Notes under the pieces: generated by a model
Database searches by the model: none
Told to the model about the DNA's origin: nothing
Seen by the model: only the letters and a program-made list of their open reading frames with translations
Program-made: the position numbers and the translations under genes
Part shown: positions 19,629-28,285 of the stretch, one piece after another
Numbering within the stretch: the stretch's first letter is position 1
Layout of the letters: each line of letters begins with the position of its first letter
Source: Microvirga puerhi
GTDB taxonomy: Bacteria > Pseudomonadota > Alphaproteobacteria > Rhizobiales > Beijerinckiaceae
NCBI RefSeq assembly: GCF_020089865.1
Contig: NZ_JAIRBM010000019.1
Span: 31,787 to 95,786 of the forward strand
DNA: 64,000 bases
Direction: 5' to 3'

Positions 19629-19670
19629 TAAAACATCGGACGTGAATACGGATTCACGTCCGATGTTTTA
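19629..19670. terminator. Perfect 19-bp hairpin downstream of ppc
   Basis: The arms 19629-19647 and 19652-19670 are perfectly complementary, with a four-base loop (ACGG). The stem begins TAAAACATCGG and ends CCGATGTTTTA, so the same structure with A/T-rich flanks is available to both strands. It lies in the 295-bp gap between the convergent ppc and mscS-type genes and probably acts as a bidirectional terminator. A replication or protein-binding role is possible. Confidence 0.65.
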
Positions 19671-19813
19671 GTCGCGACTCGGAGGCGGAGCGAGAGCGCC
19701 TTGAAGGGTTCAATGCGGGCTTGTGCCGTTAGGTCGATCTTCACAGACAAAATGGTCCCTTCGTCTAGAGCTGGTTCCACTCACGTGGAATCATCTCTTT
19801 TCTTTGGTGTGCC

Positions 19814-19856
19814 GCATTTTTTGACGGCGAACCGGACCCACTTCGCCGAAAAATGC
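19814..19856. repeat. Palindromic intergenic repeat, copy 2
   Basis: GCATTTTTT-GA-CGGCGAA on the left pairs with TTCGCCG-AAAAATGC on the right around a CCGGACCCAC loop. It touches the 3' end of the MscS-type gene. It shares the CGAACCGGA core and the AAATGCTC edge with the palindrome at 25949, so both appear to belong to one repeat family. It may also terminate the minus-strand gene. Confidence 0.6.
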
Positions 19857-19860
19857 TCCA

Positions 19861-22017
19861 TCATTCCGGAGCTTGTTTAAGCAGTTTCAGGCCCTCCTGA
19901 GCAGCAGCCGGCACTTCGTCTTCACGCCCCGCTACCTGAACGGTTGGGAAGGCGAACCTGATACCATTGTCATCAAAGGCCTTCTTGATCAGCATATTCG
20001 CCCTGCGCCGGATCGCAAATTGCTGGCCAGGGCGTGTCATCATCTTCAATCTAATCTGAATCGCGAAGTCGCCGAACTGCTCTACGCCCTGCATCTTCAG
20101 AGGCTCAAGAATGTAGGGTGAGAATTCCGGATCTTCTGCCAGTTCTCGGCCTATCTTCTTGATGACCTGTTTCGCTTTGGCAAGGTCCGTATCATAGGTC
20201 ACGTTGATCGCCATCTTGTCGATGACCCAGTCACGGCTCATGTTCTCGACGGCACCTAGCTGGCCATAGGGAACGGTATAGATCGGTCCTCTGTGATGTC
20301 GAAGTTTCACTGAACGAAAGCCGAGGGATTCGACAGTTCCTTTGTAATTTCCGCTTTGAATATACTCGCCGACACGGAAGGCATCGTCCAGTAAGTAGAA
20401 GACGCCGCTGATTACATCCCGGACAAGGGTCTGAGAACCGAATCCGACTGCAACTCCGACAATGCCGGCACCAGCGATCAGCGGTCCAATTTCTACTCCG
20501 AGTGCAGCGAGAGCCATCAGGGCTGCGACAACGACAAGAACTACCAATATGATACTGCGAAAGATTGGGAGAAGAGTTCGAAGCCGCGCTTGCCGCAGCG
20601 CCTCTTCGCTTCCTGGAGACGCTATCGCCGAGATCTGTGCGAGCCGCCGGTCAATAAATGTCTTGGTGACCTGCCAGATCAGATCTGCGACAAGTAAAAT
20701 TACGACGCTACTAAGAAGCCCCCTCAATAGTCGATTGAGCAGGGTATCTTGATTGGTCATTGCTACAAGATCGATTTGCCAGACGTGAGCCAGAAATAGT
20801 GCTGCGCCGGTGATCAGAAGCGCGCGGAGGCCACGGTCAAGATAAACTGCCATCAGGTTCTTGGGCTCATTGGAGGGAGGTACTTCGTTGCCTGTGCGGA
20901 AAATGTGCTGGCTAGCTCTCTCGGTGATGCGAATGGTCAAGGGCAGCAAAATGGCGACGACACCCAGCCAGAAGAGGCGCATCAATCCAGCGACCCATAA
21001 TCCCCAGAGAAGTACGAAGCATACGGACAGCAAGCTTGCGACGACGGACTTGGAAATGTGCCGATTAGACTGCTCGGGAGGAATGGTGGCCGCGGATGAG
21101 TGCGGGTGAGTCCAGACGACGTTGATGGCGATCATGAGGAGGCCGAGCCCGAGACCATAGGCGACCAGAGCACGGGAAGCTTGCGAGACGTCGAGTGCTC
21201 GCAATACATCAATAGTTGCCCAACCTATGGCGAACCACCCGACAAAGAGAGCCAGCCGTCGATACCAGAAGACAGCCGCTTCATCAGTTGTCGGAACAAG
21301 ACGGAAATGAGCGACTTCTGTGGCACTTTCTGAATGAGGTGCAAGGAGAAATTGCCCGCCGACGAGAGCGAGACGCAAGGCGACACCGGCGATCAGGCAA
21401 GCAATAACGACCTCTTTTAGAATGGGAGGCCAATCAAAAGCTAGGAACGCCCCTATGCTCCCAAGTGCAAAGATCGTTACTTCGCTGAGGCTGAAGGCGA
21501 GACGCAGTGCGACAGCTCTGAGTCGTTCGGTTGGGGTGTTTCGAGGAAGCGCGAGAAACCGTTCGCGAAAGCCAGCCGTCACCTTCTCGAAAAGCCACTC
21601 GATTCCTGCCCCAAGGATGAGAAAGGCTGCAATAAGAACAAGAATTTCGTAAAGGCTCCGGCCCTGCAGCTCCGCGATGAGCCGAGCGAGGCCCTGGCGG
21701 AGCTCTTCGGGCAAGCGTGGCGCCGCCTGTGCCAGAGCGACCAGATGCTCCCTGAGGCCAGCGATCCGCTCGGTCATCATTTCCGAGGCGGGAGGTGATG
21801 CTGCCTCATCCGGCTGGAGCTGAGTCCTCGCGCTCTGCTGTTTATCGATCCAGGTGCGTACGGCCGGATCCTGCAACAGTTGAAGAAGCTGTTGGACCTG
21901 GGCTGGAGGAGGCTCCGAAGCGGGTGCACTAGCCGTTGCAGCTTGTGATACGCTCCAATTGAGCATTAGGCTCATCAAAGCGAGTAGAATGCTCTTCAAA
22001 AGACGGTCAGCGCCCAT
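19861..22017 (-). CDS. Mechanosensitive ion channel, MscS family (large form)
   Basis: Inner-membrane channel that releases solutes on hypo-osmotic shock; 718 residues. A signal-like N-terminus (ending VSQAATA) precedes a glutamine-rich periplasmic segment and about ten hydrophobic segments. The C-terminal third has the MscS pore helix and upper-vestibule domain: the glycine/alanine-rich helix (AGAGIVGVAVGFGSQTLVRD), then VISGVFYLLDDAFRVGEYI and the beta domain (GTVESLGFRSVKLRHHRG). The long N-terminal portion places it with YbiO/MscM-like members rather than 286-residue MscS. ATG 22017 follows TAAGG at good spacing. It faces ppc convergently. Confidence 0.93.
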   Translation of the reverse strand: MGADRLLKSILLALMSLMLNWSVSQAATASAPASEPPPAQVQQLLQLLQDPAVRTWIDKQQSARTQLQPDEAASPPASEMMTERIAGLREHLVALAQAAPRLPEELRQGLARLIAELQGRSLYEILVLIAAFLILGAGIEWLFEKVTAGFRERFLALPRNTPTERLRAVALRLAFSLSEVTIFALGSIGAFLAFDWPPILKEVVIACLIAGVALRLALVGGQFLLAPHSESATEVAHFRLVPTTDEAAVFWYRRLALFVGWFAIGWATIDVLRALDVSQASRALVAYGLGLGLLMIAINVVWTHPHSSAATIPPEQSNRHISKSVVASLLSVCFVLLWGLWVAGLMRLFWLGVVAILLPLTIRITERASQHIFRTGNEVPPSNEPKNLMAVYLDRGLRALLITGAALFLAHVWQIDLVAMTNQDTLLNRLLRGLLSSVVILLVADLIWQVTKTFIDRRLAQISAIASPGSEEALRQARLRTLLPIFRSIILVVLVVVAALMALAALGVEIGPLIAGAGIVGVAVGFGSQTLVRDVISGVFYLLDDAFRVGEYIQSGNYKGTVESLGFRSVKLRHHRGPIYTVPYGQLGAVENMSRDWVIDKMAINVTYDTDLAKAKQVIKKIGRELAEDPEFSPYILEPLKMQGVEQFGDFAIQIRLKMMTRPGQQFAIRRRANMLIKKAFDDNGIRFAFPTVQVAGREDEVPAAAQEGLKLLKQAPE

Positions 22018-22224
22018 GACTGCAGACCTTAGCCCTATCGACGACGAGTCCTTGGTACTCTAGTTGACGCACCCCTTCGGCCAACTTGCAAGAGGCGCGT
22101 CTGGAACTTCATGGTCGTAGAGCGATGCCCAAGCGCGTCGATCCGAAATGCAAGGGCAAGTTTCGGCAGTCATATGTCAAACATCTGGAGCCCATGGCCC
22201 GGGAAATCCCAGGGCTCGAAAGCG

Positions 22225-22455
22225 CTAACTTCTCGCTTTACGAATTTTGGGGGAGAAGGACACGCCTTGATCGACCTTTGGCATAAGCTCCGAAAGTCGA
22301 GCAGTGAGTTCCTGGAGCTGATCTGCGGTCAAGACTAATTTTGTGCGCCGCCCGGCAAAGTCCTCAAAGTCAAGTTCATATTCCTCGCCGACAACCGAAG
22401 CATCGAACTTGAACAATCGGCGAGTTCTTACAGGACTAGCCACGGCCGGCCTCAT
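22225..22455 (-). CDS. Small hypothetical protein (76 aa)
   Basis: A short open frame whose centre (EEYELDFEDFAGRRTKLVLT, then ADQLQELTARLSELMP) looks like real protein: two strands followed by an amphipathic helix, with a biased acidic/basic composition. The ATG at 22455 is preferred to a TTG at 22458. No family is recognised. It lies alone between the MscS-type gene and the ahpCD operon, all on the minus strand. It could be a chance frame. Confidence 0.45.
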   Translation of the reverse strand: MRPAVASPVRTRRLFKFDASVVGEEYELDFEDFAGRRTKLVLTADQLQELTARLSELMPKVDQGVSFSPKIRKARS

Positions 22456-22613
22456 CAATAGGATAGTAAGCCTCCCGTTTAGGCAGGCTTCACTACACTT
22501 TCAACCCTTTCTGCTTCTCAAAAACTCAATATCCTCAAAGGATGTGAAAATATGACGCTGTTGCAGTCTTTAAGCTGCTAGTTCGCTAATGCTCTTCATT
22601 CGAAACTTTGTTT

Positions 22614-22652
22614 CAAAAAGTATGGCTCTCCGTTTCTCGCCGGAGAGCCATA
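22614..22652 (-). terminator. Rho-independent terminator of ahpC-ahpD
   Basis: A perfect 12-bp stem (22621-22632 with 22641-22652: TATGGCTCTCCG and its complement) has an eight-base loop. On the minus strand it is followed directly by CTTTTTG. It starts 48 bp beyond the ahpD stop, so it is a textbook intrinsic terminator for the ahpCD transcript. Confidence 0.85.
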
Positions 22653-22699
22653 AATGCACATGCGAAGCAGGCAGCTGGCTCGTATCCGCCAGACGATTG

Positions 22700-23245
22700 C
22701 TATTCCGCTGCTACCAAGGGCAGCTGGTTAGCGGCTTCGAGAGCGACCGCAGTCGACTGAATCACGGCAGCGAAGCGCACGGCCGTATGGATTTCCGCCG
22801 CACTCACGCCCGCATCGCGCAGAATCTTCTCGTGGCTGTCGATGCAAAGGCCGCATCCATTGATTGCGGATACTGCAAGCGACCAAAGCTCAAAGTCGGT
22901 TTTGTCGACGCCAGGATTTCCGATCACGTTCATGCGCAGTCGTGCCGGCATCGTTCCGTACTCCTTATTGGAGGCCAGATGCACGAACCGATAATAGACG
23001 TTGTTCATTGCCATGATCGAGGCCGCAGCGCGGGCCGCATCCAGCGCCTGAGGCGAAAGATGGGTCTTGGCCTCAGCTTCGAGGGCTTGCGCAACGGTCT
23101 TATTGCGGGTTGCAAGGCCGCAGGCGACGAAAAGCCCATACTTTTGCTGAGGAGAGAGGCTGTCGTCCGTCGAGAGAGTGGACAAATTCAGGCGAATGTC
23201 CTTGGCAAAGGCAGGTAGTTTCTCTTTGAGGCTTTCGATCGACAT
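22700..23245 (-). CDS. ahpD: Alkyl hydroperoxide reductase AhpD
   Basis: Thiol-disulphide oxidoreductase of 181 residues that reduces AhpC, linking it to lipoamide-type electron donors, as worked out in mycobacteria. The catalytic CxxC is C131-GL-C134 in [11 protein letters not shown], with His138 and Glu119 in the positions of the known proton relay. The length matches the family. It starts seven bases after ahpC ends, so the two form an operon, and the strong terminator downstream closes it. Confidence 0.95.
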   Translation of the reverse strand: MSIESLKEKLPAFAKDIRLNLSTLSTDDSLSPQQKYGLFVACGLATRNKTVAQALEAEAKTHLSPQALDAARAAASIMAMNNVYYRFVHLASNKEYGTMPARLRMNVIGNPGVDKTDFELWSLAVSAINGCGLCIDSHEKILRDAGVSAAEIHTAVRFAAVIQSTAVALEAANQLPLVAAE

Positions 23246-23252
23246 GGTGTTC

Positions 23253-23807
23253 TTATGCCGCCTTCAGCGTTTCGCCGCCAACTTCCCGATTGCAGGGGCA
23301 GAGTTCATCGGTCTGCAACGCGTCGAGGACTCGTAACGTATCCTTGGGATTGCGACCGACATTCAGATTGGTCGCGTAGACATGCTGGATCGTATTGTCG
23401 GGATCGACCACAAAAGTGTAGCGATACGCGACGCCATCAGGGGCGCGGACGCCCAAGCCATCGACGAGCGAGCCATTGGTGTCGGCAAACTGCCAGATGG
23501 GAAGACGGTCCAGATCTCGGTGATCGCGGCGCCAAGCGAGCTTCACAAACTCATTATCCGTCGAGCCGCCCAGAACGACGGCATCACGATCAGCAAATTC
23601 GCCGGCCAGACGAGCGAATTCAGCAATTTCCGTCGGGCAAACGAAGGTAAAATCCTTGGGGTAGAAGAAGATAACTTTCCATTTGCCTGGGAAGCTTGCG
23701 TCCGTAATCGTTTCGAAGGCGCTCTCCCCGCTCTCGATGTGCGCATTGAATTTGGGCTTCACACCGGTGACGGAAAAGGCGGGCAGCTTCTGACCGATGC
23801 CGAGCAT
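23253..23807 (-). CDS. ahpC: Peroxiredoxin, AhpC type
   Basis: Cytoplasmic peroxidase of about 184 residues that reduces hydrogen peroxide, alkyl peroxides and possibly peroxynitrite. The peroxidatic cysteine is in [13 protein letters not shown]. The C-terminal ELCPCNREV carries a pair of cysteines, as in the three-cysteine mycobacterial AhpC that works with AhpD, matching the neighbouring gene. ATG 23807 is preceded by AAAGGAGAA at ideal spacing; the upstream part of the frame is not protein-like for the family. No OxyR gene is adjacent. Confidence 0.95.
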   Translation of the reverse strand: MLGIGQKLPAFSVTGVKPKFNAHIESGESAFETITDASFPGKWKVIFFYPKDFTFVCPTEIAEFARLAGEFADRDAVVLGGSTDNEFVKLAWRRDHRDLDRLPIWQFADTNGSLVDGLGVRAPDGVAYRYTFVVDPDNTIQHVYATNLNVGRNPKDTLRVLDALQTDELCPCNREVGGETLKAA

Positions 23808-24005
23808 GGAAATTCTCCTTTGAAATGATGGCAGGGCACTGATGCAAAAGCTTGGCTGAAAGGTCAACAGGCCTGTCCGAAAAAGATCTGGCCCGCCCCG
23901 CTGGGATATAGCGCAGGGGCGAGGAACTGGAGGATATACCGATCCGTTGGAACTCGGAATGCATGGCTGGGATGTCCCAGGCCATCAATCACTCAGGAGA
24001 GCGAA

Positions 24006-24308
24006 ATGCCTCGTGGAGAAAAGTCTGCCTATACGGACAAGCAAAAGCGCCAAGCAGAGCATATCGAAGAGTCCTATGAGGGTCGTGGAGTGTCCGAAAA
24101 GGAAGCTGAGCGACGTGCTTGGGCGACTGTCAACAAGGAGACCGGAGGCGGCAACAAAAGCGGCTCGGGGCGTGGCAAAAAGGATACTCATAGTTCCTCC
24201 AAGCTAGGAGGTAAGCGGGGTGGTGCAGCGTCCGCAGCTCGCCCGGCAGCGGCTCGCTCTGCGTCAGCCAAAAAGGCCGCTCAGACCCGCAAGCGCAAAG
24301 CAAGCTAA
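24006..24308 (+). CDS. Small basic protein often labelled plasmid stabilisation protein
   Basis: A 100-residue, very basic protein. The N-terminal half (YTDKQKRQAEHIEESY, EKEAERRAWATVNKETGG) matches a small widespread family in Hyphomicrobiales that databases commonly label plasmid stabilization protein, without experimental proof that I know of. The C-terminal half is a Lys/Ala/Ser/Arg-rich tail (AARPAAARSASAKKAAQTRK) like histone-type tails, suggesting nucleic acid binding. An AGGAG site lies eight bases before the ATG. It is divergent from ahpCD and stands alone. Confidence 0.75.
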   Translation: MPRGEKSAYTDKQKRQAEHIEESYEGRGVSEKEAERRAWATVNKETGGGNKSGSGRGKKDTHSSSKLGGKRGGAASAARPAAARSASAKKAAQTRKRKAS

Positions 24309-25015
24309 TCCTGCATATCGGAGCACGCCATTCTACAGGTTATCAAGCCTGTCTCTTGGTACATTGGTCCGTTTGCGCGAGAGGCGGAAGTGTTCCCTCG
24401 TAGTTGACGCAATAGACGCGCTGCTATGATTCGCTGCTCCATTTTAAATGGCCTGGCCAAGGCGCCGATTATATAAAACGACCTGCAATCTAAATCGAAG
24501 ACATCTGACTTATGTTACTTTTAATTTGCATTGCAGGCGAAGAGCTAATGAGGTCATTGCACTCTGGGGAAGGATGCTCTTACCTTGAGGGTCTATCCGT
24601 TTCGAGAGTGTCTTACCCGCTAATTCAGCTATTGGAGATCTGTCTAGTGCCATTTGAGGTCAGTAAAAACTCGATTTTCCTCGAAAGGTGAGGCGTTTCT
24701 GTCTGCGGAAGTTGCCGAACTTGCCATCTCAGGACACATAGGGGGGCCACCTTGGCCATGCTAGAATCATCGGCTTTCACAAAGCAGAAGATCTTATTCA
24801 CGGTCGAGCGGTTCCTATGATTGTCGCTGCTGCTTGTCTGAAATAAAACGCGACCTAACCTTGAGCTCACCGCGGAAAATATGTTTTGCAATGGCAGGGA
24901 ATAATCGCGTCTGCGATGCTAAGAAGGCTCCTGTCCAAGCTGACTTTAGGGACATTTATCGGTATCGAATTGCTGATGCCGCGTATTGGACGTCTGTAAG
25001 AGGAAAGCTGACAAC
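24309..25015. other. 707-bp region with no recognised gene
   Basis: No frame here has convincing family features. The longest candidates (88 aa on the minus strand, 24625-24891; 69 aa on the plus strand) look like chance. There is a weak five-base hairpin near 24335. The right end should hold the promoter of the SDR gene. The stretch is more A/T-rich than its neighbours. Confidence 0.5.
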
Positions 25016-25786
25016 ATGGAAACGAACTTGAAGGGGAAACGCGCCCTCGTGCTTGGCGCCAGCAAGGGGTTGGGGTTCGGCATAGCCAAGGGGCTCGCGG
25101 AAGAAGGGGCATCGGTTGCTATCGCGAGCAGAACCATTGAAGGTTCTAAGGCAGCAGCAGACAAGATTGGTGCAGCTCCGCTCGTATGCGATACGGGCGA
25201 CGCAGATCAGGTCGATGCTTTGGCGCAAGAGCTGACGGCTGCCTTTGGCGGAATCGACGTTCTTGTCTTGAACAGTGGTGGCCCCCCGCCCGGAAAAGCG
25301 CAGGGCGTCTCTTCGGAACAGTGGCGAGCTTCGTTTGAAGCGATGTTCGTCAATTTGGTCCGCCTTACCGATCATCTCCTGCCTGGTATGATCGAACGTA
25401 AGTTTGGACGTATCATCTCTGTTATCTCGTCGGGAGTGATCCAGCCGATCCCGAATCTCGCCATTTCGAACGCCATTCGCCCGGCACTCGTAGGATGGGG
25501 CAAGACCCTTGCCAGTGAAGTCGCGGTGTTCGGCATCACCGTCAACGCGATCGCGCCAGGGCGAATCGCTACGGATCGGTTGAAACAGCTCGATGCAGCC
25601 AATGCAGAACGTACCGGTCGATCAGTCGAGGATGTCGCGACTGCGGCCCGCGCAGGAATTCCGGCCGGACGTTATGGAGAGATCGATGAGTTCGGCGCTG
25701 CAGCGGTCTTCTTGGCAAGCGAGAAGGCCTCATTTATTACGGGCTCAATCCTGCGCGTCGATGGTGGACAGATCTCAGCGACCTAA
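25016..25786 (+). CDS. Short-chain dehydrogenase/reductase-like protein with atypical active site
   Basis: SDR-fold protein of 256 residues. The cofactor motif GASKGLGFGIA (residues 14-24) and the NSGGPPPG turn (86-93) are present. The usual catalytic Tyr-x-x-x-Lys is replaced: the position reads PNLAISNAIRPALVGWGKTL, giving Ser151 and Arg155. A subgroup of SDR proteins with an SNxxR signature exists, so this may be a natural variant rather than damage. Function is unknown; it may not be a classical oxidoreductase. ATG 25016 with AGGAAAG upstream is preferred over the frame opening at 24986. Confidence 0.85.
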   Translation: METNLKGKRALVLGASKGLGFGIAKGLAEEGASVAIASRTIEGSKAAADKIGAAPLVCDTGDADQVDALAQELTAAFGGIDVLVLNSGGPPPGKAQGVSSEQWRASFEAMFVNLVRLTDHLLPGMIERKFGRIISVISSGVIQPIPNLAISNAIRPALVGWGKTLASEVAVFGITVNAIAPGRIATDRLKQLDAANAERTGRSVEDVATAARAGIPAGRYGEIDEFGAAAVFLASEKASFITGSILRVDGGQISAT

Positions 25787-25948
25787 CACTCCGCTATGAG
25801 GTTGGCCATCGAAGCAAATAGATACGCGAGTGTAGCTTGATCGACAGCATATAAGGATTCCTTTTGCTCTTCGTCGCGATAGGCGCGCGTGGGGTAACAG
25901 CTTGCTTTCGGTTCGGGCTGTCTATTCGTAAAAATTCCTTCTGGGCCA

Positions 25949-25984
25949 CATTTCCGTCGAACCGGATCCGGTTCGACGGAAATG
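25949..25984. repeat. Perfect 36-nt palindrome (intergenic repeat, copy 3)
   Basis: The 36 bases from CATTTCCG to CGGAAATG are perfectly self-complementary about the centre at 25966/25967, with no loop. The half site is CATTTCCGTCGAACCGGA. It lies three bases from the stop of the LOG-family gene and 162 bp past the SDR stop, between convergent genes. It shares CGAACCGGA and AAATGCTC with the element at 19814. Confidence 0.75.
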
Positions 25985-25986
25985 CT

Positions 25987-26751
25987 CTAACTGTGATGCG
26001 CTGTCAGCCCACCTACGACGAGGCGCTCCCAAACACTTTCCGCACTGTCGGCGAAATCAAAAAGCTTCTGATCGAACTGATCGATCATTCCGTGATCTAG
26101 AAGGGCATCGAAGTTAATGATGCTGCGCCAGTAGTTCTCGTCGAAGAGAACAATGGGAATGGCGGGTGACTTTCCGGTTTGGCGTAAGTTCAAAATCTCA
26201 AACATTTCGTCAAGCGTTCCGAAGCCGCCTGGAAATACGACTAGAGCGTTCGCCCGCATCGCCAAATGCATCTTCCGCATTGCAAAATAATGAAATCGAA
26301 ATGTCAGCGCCGGAGTCGAGTAAGGGTTCGGCTCCTGCTCATGCGGCAATGTGATGTTGAACCCGATGGATGGCGCTCCGACATCAGCTGCTCCACGATT
26401 AGCGGCCTCCATCAGTCCGGGGCCACCGCCGGTCGCGATGACATTGTCGCGAATTCCACTATTGTGCGTCTTCGCCCCGCCTCTCTCCGACGCAAGAGCT
26501 CCGAAGGCGCGCGCTTCACTGTACCAGAACGCTTGGCGGCCAGGGCCATCTTCACGCACACGCGCGCTGCCAAAGGCGACAATGGTTGAGCGCACACCCC
26601 ACGCTCGAAGGTAGTGCTCCGCCTTCGCGTATTCCAACTGGAAGCGAACGCCCCTCATGTCGTCGCTCAGGAGGAAATCTTGGTCAAGAGCTGGGAGCCT
26701 ATAGGACGGGGATGTAAGTTGTGCCGCGCTGAGTAGTTTTCTCTCGGCCAT
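25987..26751 (-). CDS. LOG family protein (TIGR00730-like Rossmann fold)
   Basis: Cytoplasmic protein of about 254 residues of the LOG/lysine-decarboxylase-like family, many of whose members are nucleoside 5'-monophosphate phosphoribohydrolases (cytokinin activation in plants, related activity in bacteria). Both family motifs are present: ATGGGPGLMEAANRGA, and PGGFGTLDEMFE with the catalytic-type PGGxGTxxE. The N-terminal 60 residues extend beyond plant LOG, as in the longer bacterial subgroup. The ATG at 26751 has AAGGAG upstream and avoids overlap with the PLP enzyme gene, which the frame opening at 26892 would not. Confidence 0.88.
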   Translation of the reverse strand: MAERKLLSAAQLTSPSYRLPALDQDFLLSDDMRGVRFQLEYAKAEHYLRAWGVRSTIVAFGSARVREDGPGRQAFWYSEARAFGALASERGGAKTHNSGIRDNVIATGGGPGLMEAANRGAADVGAPSIGFNITLPHEQEPNPYSTPALTFRFHYFAMRKMHLAMRANALVVFPGGFGTLDEMFEILNLRQTGKSPAIPIVLFDENYWRSIINFDALLDHGMIDQFDQKLFDFADSAESVWERLVVGGLTAHHS

Positions 26752-26782
26752 TAAGCGGCTCTCCTTATTCTCGGTATCATAA

Positions 26783-27751
26783 TCAGGTAGAGGCTGCTTG
26801 GCGCCAGGAGGCGACATCATTGAGAGACACGTTGGATCCACAAAGTACAAGCCCAACGACTGCATCGTCAGGGAGCGAGCGTGCGATCTCACCAGCAGCT
26901 GTCAGGACGCAAGCGGCCGCTGGTTCGCAGAGAATCTTCTCAGCCTGAAGGAGCCAACTTACATCGGCAACGACCGGTGCATCCTCTACTAGAAGAATAC
27001 CCCTCAGAAACTGCTTAGCGGCTGCCAATGTACGCTCAGTGGCAAAGGGCGCCCCGAGGGTGCGGGCGATGGATGTCGCGCGGATTGTCACCGGCGCATC
27101 GGCCTTCAGGGCCTCTGTCATCGTTGGCGCCCCGACCGTTTCGACGCCATACACGACCATATCCGGACGCTTTGCCTTCAGGGCCGCTGCCACCCCGGCT
27201 GCAAAGCCACCGCCGCCGATCGACATAAAGACATGCGTAAGGTCGGGTGTGTCCTCCAGGAGTTCAAGCCCGAGCGTACCGTGACCGGCAATGATGTCTG
27301 GGTCATCGTAAGGGTGCACAAACAGCCAACCATTTTTCGCGTAAGCCTCGGCTTTGGCGAAGGCCTCTGCCGCATCATCACAAAGCTCGATCTGAGCACC
27401 GTATTTCTTCGTAAGCTCAATGTTGAAGCTCGGTGTGACCCTTGGCATCAGGACAAGTGCATCAATGCCCAATGTGCCAGCCACGCGAGATAGGGCGATG
27501 GCATGATTACCGCCGGATACGGTTACTAGGCCTCTCCCATGTTCGGTTTCGCGCAACGCTAGGAGCTTGTTGAAAACACCACGAACCTTGAAAGAACCTG
27601 CAATCTGCAGGGCCTCCATCTTCAATACAGTACGGCGCCCGAGGCGCTTAGACACGTCCTGGCTTTCGAACGAGGGGGTTCGTCTGACACGCCCGCCAAT
27701 TCGACGCTGGGCAGCTTCAATATGGGAGAGCGTGACATCAAAGGACTTCAT
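26783..27751 (-). CDS. PLP-dependent threonine/serine dehydratase-like enzyme
   Basis: Fold-type II PLP enzyme of 322 residues, the length of catabolic threonine dehydratase/serine racemase proteins; it lacks the regulatory domain of IlvA. The PLP lysine is Lys55 in IAGSFKVRGVF, the substrate loop is VSGGNHAIALS and the phosphate-binding glycine loop is SIGGGGFAAG. Such enzymes deaminate hydroxyamino acids through reactive enamine intermediates. RidA, which clears those enamines, is encoded 13 bp upstream in the same operon. The substrate could be threonine, serine or a hydroxyaspartate-type amino acid. Confidence 0.88.
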   Translation of the reverse strand: MKSFDVTLSHIEAAQRRIGGRVRRTPSFESQDVSKRLGRRTVLKMEALQIAGSFKVRGVFNKLLALRETEHGRGLVTVSGGNHAIALSRVAGTLGIDALVLMPRVTPSFNIELTKKYGAQIELCDDAAEAFAKAEAYAKNGWLFVHPYDDPDIIAGHGTLGLELLEDTPDLTHVFMSIGGGGFAAGVAAALKAKRPDMVVYGVETVGAPTMTEALKADAPVTIRATSIARTLGAPFATERTLAAAKQFLRGILLVEDAPVVADVSWLLQAEKILCEPAAACVLTAAGEIARSLPDDAVVGLVLCGSNVSLNDVASWRQAAST

Positions 27752-27764
27752 CAATTGGCCCCCT

Positions 27765-28145
27765 TCAGGCAAGTGCAATGCACTCGATTTCGATCAAGAT
27801 TCCACCTGGGAAGCGTGCGACCTCGACGGTGGAGCGCGCCGGATAGGGTGGCGCAAAAGTCTCTGCATAGACTTCGTTCATGTCCCTGAAGTCATCGAGA
27901 CACGCGAGAAAGACGGTCGTCTTGACGACTTTGGCCAGGGAGCTCTCGCTTGCTTCGAGAATGACGGCCAAATTCGCAAGAACGGCTCTTGTCTGAACTT
28001 TAATATCACCGGCGCCAACAATGCTTCCCTCACTGTTGAGTGGCAGTTGTCCGGACACGAAGATTAGATTGCCGGCGCGGGTGGCCTGTGAATAGGGCCC
28101 ACGTGGAGGAGAGGCGCGAGGCGCAGTGATCGAGCTGAATGTCAT
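27765..28145 (-). CDS. ridA: RidA family enamine/imine deaminase
   Basis: Small cytosolic protein of 126 residues that hydrolyses enamine/imine intermediates such as 2-aminoacrylate released by PLP dehydratases. Family motifs include PRGPYSQATRAGNLIFVSGQ and the C-terminal PARSTVEVARFPGGILIEIE, the first containing the conserved arginine that binds the substrate carboxylate. ATG 28145 has GAGG upstream and gives the normal length; the frame opening at 28253 is too long. It is the first gene of an operon with the PLP dehydratase and is divergent from the ArgE-type gene. Confidence 0.93.
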   Translation of the reverse strand: MTFSSITAPRASPPRGPYSQATRAGNLIFVSGQLPLNSEGSIVGAGDIKVQTRAVLANLAVILEASESSLAKVVKTTVFLACLDDFRDMNEVYAETFAPPYPARSTVEVARFPGGILIEIECIALA

Positions 28146-28285
28146 GTTGAGCCTCAAGGACATCGGATCATGCTCGGATAGGTTAGGTGGGTCAATCGCG
28201 GCTTGGGGACAAATGTGCCCAATGTAGACTTGACCTAGACCACCATCGAACAAGATGCTGACCAGAGTCCGCGGAGATTGCTTTC

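Noticed and set aside
22086..22338. Plus-strand short frames upstream of the small hypothetical gene
   Set aside because: They overlap a better minus-strand candidate and show no protein-like features.
24625..24891. Possible 88-aa minus-strand gene
   Set aside because: No ribosome site, no recognisable domain and a composition unlike neighbouring genes.
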